This document shows positions 24,038 through 28,805 of a stretch of 28,805 bases of DNA, in pieces. Position 1 is the stretch's first letter; each line of letters opens with the position of its first letter. Below the pieces are notes generated by a model. The model saw only the letters and a program-made list of their open reading frames with translations. It had not been told where the DNA came from and made no database searches. This DNA comes from CAXMST01 sp032122625 (GTDB lineage: Bacteria > Actinomycetota > Thermoleophilia > Solirubrobacterales > 70-9): the NCBI GenBank assembly GCA_032122625.1, contig JAQBGG010000021.1:1-28805 (forward strand). The letters are read 5' to 3'. The translations under genes and the position numbers were made by a program.

Positions 24038-24167
24038 TTTCCGCAGCCTCTGGCCCGGTCGATCCCCCGGCCGCCGCGTGAACCCATACCGCCGACCGGG
24101 CCCCCGGCAGGGACCGCGTCATTGGCGCTGCCATGTCCGCGACGGGGCGCCCACCTGGATCCCGAGG

Positions 24168-24761
24168 TCAACCGCGAAAGGCGCAGTCAGCGAGGTGGTC
24201 GTTGACGATTCCGGCGGCCTGCATGAAGGAGTAGGCCGTCGTCGGGCCGAAGAAGCGGAAGCCGAGGCGTCGCAGCTCCTTCGCCATCGCCGTCGATGCC
24301 GGGGTACTGGCCGCCAGAGCGTGGCCATCCACCGGCGGGGGGTCAGGCTCCGGTGGGGCGAAGCTCCACAGCAACTCGTCCAGCGATCGATTCTCTTTCT
24401 GTAGACGGCAGGCCGCGCGCGCGTTGTTGATCGCCGCCTCGATCTTGCCGCGGTGGCGAACGATTCCGGCGTCGCCCAACAGGCGATCAACATCGGTCTC
24501 GTCAAAGTCGGCGACGCACTCGATCTCAAAGCCGGTGAAGGCGCTGCGGAACCCCTCGCGCTTGCGCAGGATCGTCAGCCACGACAGGCCCGACTGAAAT
24601 GACTCGAGCGTGAGCAGCTCGAAGAGCTCGTTGTCGGCGTGGGTCGGCCGGCCCCACTCGCTGTCGTGGTAGTCGACGTACTCGGGGGCACCCAGGCACC
24701 ACCAGCACCGAAGCGCTCCGTCGTTTCCCGTGGCGACCCCCCATTCCTCGCGCTCGCTCAT
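24168..24761 (-). CDS. tag: DNA-3-methyladenine glycosylase I (Tag)
   Basis: Excises 3-methyladenine from alkylated DNA. 197 residues. Seen: zinc-binding CWWC near the N-terminus (Cys19), YHDSEWGRP (conserved His32), ELLTLESFQSGLSWLTIL, and the C-terminal IVNDHLADCAF that supplies the remaining His and Cys zinc ligands. All catalytic-site landmarks of the Tag family are in place. ATG at 24761 is used; an in-frame TTG three codons upstream is possible. It stands alone, convergent with the PepSY unit across about 190 bases that hold the terminator and nothing else I can identify. Confidence 0.95.
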   Translation of the reverse strand: MSEREEWGVATGNDGALRCWWCLGAPEYVDYHDSEWGRPTHADNELFELLTLESFQSGLSWLTILRKREGFRSAFTGFEIECVADFDETDVDRLLGDAGIVRHRGKIEAAINNARAACRLQKENRSLDELLWSFAPPEPDPPPVDGHALAASTPASTAMAKELRRLGFRFFGPTTAYSFMQAAGIVNDHLADCAFRG

Positions 24762-24904
24762 GCGCCCCAACCCTACGCCTCGGCGCCCACGATAATCACC
24801 TAACCGGGCCGGTGCTCAATCGTTAGATTCCACTCCATCCGGCCTATTTCGGGGGGTTTCGCCGAAGGGCCGCCGGTAGATCTCGCTGAGGCCTTGGCCC
24901 CTGG

Positions 24905-25399
24905 CTACTTGCGCTTCCGGTACTTGCAGCGGATCACGCCCGCAAACGAGTAACCCTCGGTGAAGCTCTTGCTGGAGGCGGGGGAGAGTCCGATACCGAC
25001 CTTGCGGCCCCCCTTGCCGAACTTGATCGCGCCGCCCCCGACCGCCCCGGCGGGAGTCCCTGGGATCTTGAAGTTGCTGAACACTTCGTCGTCGGAGTTC
25101 CGGTGCAGGAACACCTGGGGGTCGCTGCCACCGTAGAAGATCGTGTAGTCGTCGTGAAACCCGGTGAATACGGGCGAGTCGATGAAGGCCGTCAGCGCGA
25201 ACTTCCCGGCTTTGGATTTCGCGGTCAGGAAGAAGTCCTTGCTGCCCTTCTTGCCGCTCACCCGGCACTTGCCTTTCGCGATCGTGTCGACCTTCTGCCC
25301 GTTGTCGCCGAGGATCGTCACCCTGGCATTCGCCGTCGGCGCGAGCAATGCGAGGCCGATCCCGATAGCAATGACAATGAGAACGAGACGGCGGATCAC
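24905..25399 (-). CDS. Secreted protein of unknown function
   Basis: A 164-residue protein with an N-terminal signal peptide (MIRRLVLIVIAIGIGLALLA, likely cut after the ANA of PTANA). The mature part is rich in Gly, Lys and beta-forming residues: DTIAKGKCRVSGKKGSKDFF, AFIDSPVFTGFHDDYTIFYG, and a conserved-looking C-terminal YSFAGVIRCKYRKRK. The two Cys near either end of the mature part may form a disulphide. GTG at 25399. It ends 20 bases before the first tRNA 5' fragment and lies just outside the integration-relic region. I do not recognise the family. Confidence 0.75.
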   Translation of the reverse strand: MIRRLVLIVIAIGIGLALLAPTANARVTILGDNGQKVDTIAKGKCRVSGKKGSKDFFLTAKSKAGKFALTAFIDSPVFTGFHDDYTIFYGGSDPQVFLHRNSDDEVFSNFKIPGTPAGAVGGGAIKFGKGGRKVGIGLSPASSKSFTEGYSFAGVIRCKYRKRK

Positions 25400-25419
25400 G
25401 TCGCCATACTCTCACACGC

Positions 25420-25460
<41 letters not shown>

Positions 25461-25470
25461 GTCGCGCCAG

Positions 25471-25515
25471 AACGGCCGCACGTCGCTTAGTAGAGCGCCT
25501 TTGCGGCCGTTTTCG
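25471..25515 (+). terminator. Hairpin with T-tract after tRNA 5' copy 1
   Basis: AACGGCCGCA (25471-25480) pairs exactly with TGCGGCCGTT (25502-25511), followed by TTTCG. It reads as an intrinsic terminator on the plus strand and lies 10 bases beyond the truncated tRNA copy. Confidence 0.7.
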
Positions 25516-25706
25516 TGTGGCCCGGATTCGGTCCATTTAGGGCCGATTCTGGGGGGTTTGGGCAGCGAGAGCGGCCCGCTGCCCAATGGGCATGGGGTGA
25601 GCCGACGTCCTTGGCGCGCACCGCGATCTGCTTAAGAAGGAGAACCGACGTCGGCGCCGGAGGGACTCATGGCTGGCCTAGGACGGTCATCCATCAGGCC
25701 CAGAAG
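25516..25706. other. Non-coding left part of relic 1
   Basis: No convincing gene. It contains a perfect 10-bp inverted repeat, TTGGGCAGCG (25558-25567) with CGCTGCCCAA (25577-25586), and a looser pair GCCGACGT/ACGTCGGC around 25600-25655. An open frame starting at 25669 runs through the terminator at 25707 and antisense to the collagen-like gene, and I do not regard it as coding. Confidence 0.5.
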
Positions 25707-25739
25707 CGACGGAGGGCGCCTCAGCAGTGCCCTCCGTCG
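25707..25739 (-). terminator. Terminator of the collagen-like gene
   Basis: CGACGGAGGGC (25707-25717) and GCCCTCCGTCG (25729-25739) form a perfect 11-bp stem with an 11-base loop, 44 bases beyond the stop of the leftward collagen-like gene. No T-tract follows in that direction. Confidence 0.65.
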
Positions 25740-25782
25740 TCCAGCTATCCGATCAGAGGCTCTGATCCTCAGCGGCTGCTTG

Positions 25783-26304
25783 CTACGGCGAAGCGCAGAT
25801 GACGGTCACCTGCCAGGCTGCGTCAGCGGCATCGAGCAGCACGAAATACCTCGTCGCGGTTCCGAGCGCAGGATCGGGGCTAGCGATGGTCACTTCTCTG
25901 CCCCCTACCCCGAGGTATCCACCCCCGGTGGCACGTTCTCCGGCCTGACAGTTGCTCAGGCATTGGTCTGCACCGTTGCAGGTGACGGTCCGGGCCGTGA
26001 CGTTCGTTGCGCCGTTGACACCCGGATCGCCCTGGTCGCCCTTCACACCCGGATCGCCCTGGTCGCCCTTCACACCCGGATCTCCCTGGTCGCCCTTTTC
26101 TCCCGGCGGACCAGGCGTCAACTCGATCTTCCCGTCGAGCTTCTTCGCCTGCTTTTTGGCGATCCTCGTGACCTGCTTCTTGTCCTTCTTGTTGAGCGAC
26201 GTGACCGCGACTCCGCCGATCGCCGTTCCCGCCAGCGCCGCCACCAGGGCGACAACTGCGACGAGCAGGGCCGGCGAGGGCTTCGCTCCCTTGATCCTCC
26301 GCAT
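25783..26304 (-). CDS. Collagen-like secreted or surface protein
   Basis: A 173-residue protein. N-terminal hydrophobic segment (ALLVAVVALVAALAGTAIGG) as signal or anchor, then a Lys-rich helix (KKDKKQVTRIAKKQAKKLDG), a short collagen-like Gly-X-Y region of about 11 triplets (GPPGEKGDQGDPGVKGDQ onward), and a C-terminal domain with four Cys (TCNGADQCLSNCQAGERATG and VICASP). The Gly-X-Y region is encoded by three 27-base tandem DNA repeats (26019-26099). ATG at 26304 has GGGAGGAG upstream. The C-terminal domain may trimerise the collagen stalk. The gene lies inside relic 1 between tRNA copies, and its start is duplicated in inverted orientation at 26956. Confidence 0.82.
   Translation of the reverse strand: MRRIKGAKPSPALLVAVVALVAALAGTAIGGVAVTSLNKKDKKQVTRIAKKQAKKLDGKIELTPGPPGEKGDQGDPGVKGDQGDPGVKGDQGDPGVNGATNVTARTVTCNGADQCLSNCQAGERATGGGYLGVGGREVTIASPDPALGTATRYFVLLDAADAAWQVTVICASP
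26019..26099 (-). repeat. Three 27-bp tandem repeats encoding Gly-X-Y units
   Basis: Units at 26019-26045, 26046-26072 and 26073-26099 each begin CACCCGGAT on the plus strand and encode GDQGDPGVK or a close variant on the minus strand. The near identity implies recent slippage-type expansion, so the stalk length may vary between strains. Confidence 0.85.
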
Positions 26305-26334
26305 TGGGTACTCCTCCCGAGTTGGTTGGAGCCG

Positions 26335-26382
26335 AGCCTACGCCGGGAGGGCCTGCGGCGCAACCGCAGGTCTGCGTAGGCT
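26335..26382. repeat. Nested cruciform upstream of the collagen-like gene
   Basis: Outer 9-bp arms AGCCTACGC (26335-26343) and GCGTAGGCT (26374-26382) enclose inner 7-bp arms CCTGCGG (26352-26358) and CCGCAGG (26364-26370) with a five-base loop. It lies about 30 bases upstream of the collagen-like ATG, in its promoter or leader. Only part of one arm survives in the inverted copy near 26900. Confidence 0.75.
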
Positions 26383-26447
26383 GCCGCGAATGGACAGCGT
26401 CCGGCTATCTGCGGGCACCATCGCAACAATTGCGGGTCCAGCGACTT

Positions 26448-26657
26448 TCGTACATCGCCGAGCAGCTCGGCCACGAGGACCCCGGCTTCACCTTCCGGGT
26501 CTATCAGCGGGCCGCGAAACGGCGCGATCGGCTGAGCGCGGCCTACCGAGAGGCCTATGATCGGGCACTTGATTGGGCAGCAATGGGCAGCGGGGCCGGT
26601 TTCCCACCCGAGGCGACCCGATCGAGCACCCGGCGGCAGCAGCAGGAATCCGCATAG
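26448..26657 (+). pseudogene. Tyrosine integrase, 3' end only (relic 1)
   Basis: Encodes only the last part of a phage-type tyrosine integrase: YIAEQLGHEDPGFTFRVYQR, then AAKRRDRLSAAYREAYDRAL, ending TRRQQQESA. The LGH box and the nucleophilic Tyr of RVYQ are present, but the upstream Arg and HxxR boxes and the N-terminal domains are missing, so it cannot be active. Upstream sequence (before about 26448) is unrelated. The stop lies 22 bases before tRNA copy 2. A second copy of this segment is at 28432-28642. Confidence 0.85.
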
Positions 26658-26679
26658 GTAAGCCGAAAACTGCCACCCC

Positions 26680-26718
<39 letters not shown>

Positions 26719-26955
26719 GCGTCCTGACCCCTCGTGCTGAGGTCCCGCTATCCCGCATCGGTAAGGGGGATGCGGCCTCTCGACCTGCCGCCGGCCGGTG
26801 CCCAAATACTCGCCGATATGGGCGGATAGCGGCGGATAAAGGCACCAGTGCCCAATCCCACCGGATTCGCCCCGCACTTCAGCCAGCCTCGACGAGCTGT
26901 GCCGCAGGCCCTACCGCCGTACGCTCCGTCCCAACCAACTCGGGAGGAGTACCCA
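26719..26955. other. Non-coding left part of relic 2
   Basis: No gene seen. It has a CCGCATC/GATGCGG hairpin near 26754-26776 and a direct repeat GGCGGATA near 26821-26838. From about 26896 it matches, in inverted orientation, the leader of the collagen-like gene, including the GGGAGGAG ribosome site. Confidence 0.5.
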
Positions 26956-27021
26956 ATGCGGAGGATCAAGCGGGCGAAGCCCTCGCCGGCCCTGCTCGTC
27001 GCACGAGGTAGGACTGCGTGA
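26956..27021 (+). pseudogene. Truncated, inverted copy of the collagen-like gene start
   Basis: After GGGAGGAGTACCCA, ATG at 26956 begins MRRIKRAKPSPALLVA, which matches the collagen-like protein MRRIKGAKPSPALLVA except for one residue. After codon 16 (27003) the match stops abruptly, and unrelated codons lead to a stop at 27021. Leader and ribosome-binding site are conserved too (from about 26896). It lies on the opposite strand to the full gene at 25783-26304, and the signal segment and everything beyond are missing. Confidence 0.85.
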
Positions 27022-27074
27022 ACGTCGCGGACGGTGCGCGGCGAGAGCAGCTTGCCGGTGCGCTCCGACTCCGA
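27004..27074 (-). pseudogene. Possible integrase N-terminal fragment
   Basis: On the minus strand one frame reads SERTGKLLSPRTVRDVHAVL, which resembles the core-binding (SAM-like) domain of actinobacterial phage integrases, where LSPRTVR-x-x-H-A-V-L is typical. The match begins exactly where the truncated collagen-like copy ends, suggesting a deletion junction at about 27003/27004. Only about 23 codons support it, and no start or stop belongs to it. Confidence 0.4.
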
Positions 27075-27328
27075 CGATCTGGGCCCCCGAGCACGATATG
27101 CCGGCGGCGAACGTTGGTGAGATCGAGATTGAGCTGGTCGACGAGCATCGCTTCACCGACGCTTCTGCAGGGTCACCACCCACCAGGACGTGTCCTAGCA
27201 GGACGTGGCCGAGTTTGGGAGCTAGGATCGTCGCGTGACCTCCCGGAATGGCCAGGGTCGAGACGGGCGACGACGTCGCCGGCAAGCTGCTCGGCCGATG
27301 AGTTGCGTCGGGAGCAGGTGAGGATCTG
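27075..27328. other. Spacer before the glutaminase gene
   Basis: No gene is evident on either strand. CAGGACGTG is repeated at 27184-27192 and 27199-27207. AGGTGAGGA at 27315-27323 is the ribosome site of the glutaminase gene. No clear promoter was picked. Confidence 0.4.
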
Positions 27329-28330
27329 TTGAGCGAGACGGCGGTCAGCGAGATCGAGGATCGCCAGGCGAGGCTCGAGTGGTTCGAGAAGACGTGCGGG
27401 CGCCTGCACGCCAAGTACGCCTCAATGCAGGACGGGGCGCCCGCTTCGTACATCCCCGAGCTCGCCAACGTCGATCCGGATCGGTTCGCGATCTCGGCGG
27501 TCACGATCGATGACAGACGGGTGACGGTCGGCGATGGCGAGCATCGCTTCACGATCCAGTCGATCTCAAAGCTGCTCCTCTACGGACTCGCCCTCGAGAC
27601 CCACGGCCGGGAGAAGGTGCTGGCCCATGTCGGCGTCGCGCCGACCGGTGAGAGCTTCAACGCGATCACTCTCGACGATCACGAGAACCGGGCCCCGAAT
27701 CCGATGGTCAACGCCGGGGCGATCGCGATCACCGACCTTGTCGTCGGCGACGACCTCGAGCAACGAGTCGAGCAGGTCCGGTCGATGTACGAGCGCTACC
27801 TGGGCCGCCGGCCGGAGATCGACCGGGCGGTGTGGGCTTCTGAGCAGCGGACAGGGAACCGCAACCGCGCCATCGGGTACCTGATGCTGAGCCGCGGGAT
27901 CATCGGCGAGCGGGTCGAGGAGACGCTGGATCTCTACTTCGGGCAGTGTTCAGTGCTGGTCACCGCCGATGACCTGGCGGTGATCGGTGCGACGATCGCC
28001 AACCACGGAGTGCATCCGCGAACCGGCGTACAGGTCGTGCCCACGGACGTCACCCGAGACATGCTCACCGTGGCCCTCACCTGCGGCATGTACGACTATG
28101 CCGGGGAGTGGACGTACTCGGTCGGCATTCCCGCCAAGAGCGGGGTCGGCGGCGGGATCCTTGGCCTTCTCCCCGGGGTGGGCAGCGTTGCGGTGTTCTC
28201 CCCACGACTCGACGAGCACGGCAACAGTGTCCGCGGCCTGCGCACCTTCGAGGACCTCTCGGAGGAGTTCGACATGCACCTCTTCGACCCCGCCCGTCCG
28301 TGGCGGCGGGCGCCGAGCCGACCGTCGTAG
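27329..28330 (+). CDS. glsA: Glutaminase
   Basis: A serine-dependent beta-lactamase-fold glutaminase (L-glutamine to L-glutamate plus ammonia), 333 residues, the usual length without an added STAS domain. Seen: DGAPASYIPELANVDPDRF, the catalytic S-x-x-K in FTIQSISKLLLYGLAL (Ser78, Lys81), NPMVNAGAIAI, the EQRTGNRNRAIGYLM segment, LTCGMYDYAGEW, and YSVGIPAKSGVGGGI near the C-terminus. All active-site landmarks are intact. TTG at 27329 has AGGTGAGGA six bases upstream. It is cytoplasmic (no signal). It sits between tRNA 5' copies 2 and 3, surrounded by gene remnants, yet is itself intact, so it is either cargo of element 2 or a host gene caught between insertions. Confidence 0.95.
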   Translation: MSETAVSEIEDRQARLEWFEKTCGRLHAKYASMQDGAPASYIPELANVDPDRFAISAVTIDDRRVTVGDGEHRFTIQSISKLLLYGLALETHGREKVLAHVGVAPTGESFNAITLDDHENRAPNPMVNAGAIAITDLVVGDDLEQRVEQVRSMYERYLGRRPEIDRAVWASEQRTGNRNRAIGYLMLSRGIIGERVEETLDLYFGQCSVLVTADDLAVIGATIANHGVHPRTGVQVVPTDVTRDMLTVALTCGMYDYAGEWTYSVGIPAKSGVGGGILGLLPGVGSVAVFSPRLDEHGNSVRGLRTFEDLSEEFDMHLFDPARPWRRAPSRPS

Positions 28331-28431
28331 CGAGACGACTCCCCGCCCTGTCCGGGTGACGGCGTTGGCGGATTTGTCGCCAGGCCGAGGCGCAGTCGCA
28401 AGCACGCCTCAACGGAGGTTCCGGAGGTCGC
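28331..28431. other. Spacer between glutaminase and integrase relic
   Basis: About 100 bases with no gene, repeat or terminator that I recognise. Homology to the integrase fragment of relic 1 begins at about 28432. Confidence 0.4.
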
Positions 28432-28642
28432 TTCTACATCCCCGACCAGCTCGGCCACACTGATCCGGGGTTCATGTTCCGGGTCTACCAGAAGGCCGCG
28501 AGGCGCCGCGACCGGCTCAGCGGGACTTACCTGGACGCCTATGATCGGGTCACTCGATTGGGCAGCAATGGGCAGCGGGACCACTCTCGACGCCGGCGAC
28601 GCTCGATCGGACACCCGGCGGCAGCGACAGGAATCCGCATAG
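28432..28642 (+). pseudogene. Tyrosine integrase, 3' end only, frameshifted (relic 2)
   Basis: Encodes FYIPDQLGHTDPGFMFRVYQ, then KAARRRDRLSGTYLDAYDRV, the same C-terminal segment as at 26448-26657. Compared with that copy there is one extra base at about 28550 (GGGTCACT against GGGCACT), which shifts the remaining codons; the old stop TAG is at 28640-28642. All domains before the LGH box are missing. The 22 bases between this stop and the tRNA resemble those of relic 1. Confidence 0.85.
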
Positions 28643-28664
28643 GTAAGCCGTAAATTGCCATTCC

Positions 28665-28738
28665 GGGCCGGTAGCTCAGTTGGTCAGAGCAGCGGACTCA
28701 TAATCCGTAGGTCCCAGGTTCGAGTCCTGGCCGGCCCA
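28665..28738 (+). tRNA. tRNA with CAT anticodon (Met or Ile2)
   Basis: Complete 74-base cloverleaf: acceptor GGGCCGG/CCGGCCC with discriminator A, D-stem GCTC/GAGC, anticodon stem GCGGA/TCCGT, loop CTCATAA, variable AGGTC, T-stem CCAGG/CCTGG with loop TTCGAGT. CCA is not encoded. CAT could be elongator Met or the lysidine-modified Ile2. It lacks the three consecutive G-C pairs in the anticodon stem expected of an initiator. It is the third and only complete copy of the tRNA 5' half and appears to be the living attachment site. Confidence 0.95.
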
Positions 28739-28805
28739 TGAGGTAAGTCCAGCATGCAAGCGCATTCGGCGCTGTGCTCGGGTGCTTGCAGCGGCAACGG
28801 GTGCC
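28739..28805 (+). other. Downstream flank of the tRNA
   Basis: TGCAAGC (28755-28761) and GCTTGCA (28784-28790) can form a stem with a 22-base loop. There is no T-tract in the visible sequence. No gene starts before the window ends. Confidence 0.35.

Noticed and set aside
26019..26099. Short array resembling CRISPR repeats
   Set aside because: Units are contiguous with no spacers, in frame with a Gly-X-Y coding sequence, and no cas gene is nearby.
25669..26379. 236-codon plus-strand open frame across the collagen-like gene
   Set aside because: Runs through a strong terminator hairpin and antisense to the collagen-like gene; its repeats merely mirror the 27-bp units.
26911..27552. 213-codon minus-strand frame over the glutaminase start
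   Set aside because: Mostly antisense to glsA and to the collagen-like fragment; no domain of its own.

Overview
The window is high-GC DNA with dense gene packing, frequent GTG and TTG starts and many overlapping stop/start junctions. Gene content (DUF3866, SHOCT protein, RecO/dgt/DnaG cluster, P1 peptidase, Tag glycosylase, collagen-like secreted protein) points to an actinobacterium, most likely Thermoleophilia (Solirubrobacterales-like). That placement is an inference from style and gene content; no marker gene was searched.

Layout. 1-358: the 5' part of a lipoprotein gene running off the left edge. 359-658: a non-coding stretch with three inverted repeats. 659-6513: a same-strand run of M20 peptidase, DUF3866, XerD-type recombinase, MutM, P1-family peptidase and RecO. 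A leftward SDR then separates this run from dgt-dnaG (7355-10155), which is followed by tRNA-Asn (10253-10324). 10460-17564 is a mixed housekeeping and metabolic block: glycosyltransferase, unknown protein, second SDR, thioredoxin-like lipoprotein, small CxxC protein, methylmalonate-semialdehyde dehydrogenase and a CNNM/CBS membrane protein.

17549-23973 looks like one copper-centred locus. Leftward, a SHOCT protein, a cupredoxin-HMA-P1B ATPase fusion and a class III nucleotidyl cyclase fused to a YHS metal-binding domain overlap each other in an operon. Rightward, an ABC ATPase, two ABC-2-type membrane proteins and a PepSY-like secreted protein follow. Between the two transcription units sits a perfect ATACCC-N5-GGGTAT palindrome of the type bound by CsoR copper sensors. 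The combination suggests copper-controlled export together with a cyclic-nucleotide output. This is the strongest candidate for an undescribed system in the window.

24168-25399 holds Tag and a secreted unknown protein. 25420-28738 is a decayed tandem integration site at a CAT-anticodon tRNA gene. Three copies of the tRNA 5' half (25420, 26680, 28665) are present and only the last is a complete tRNA. The second and third copies are each preceded by the 3' end of the same tyrosine integrase. Between them lie a collagen-like secreted protein gene, an inverted truncated copy of that gene's start, a short antisense piece resembling an integrase N-terminus, and an intact glutaminase gene. This is what two successive integrations at one tRNA attachment site followed by decay would leave.
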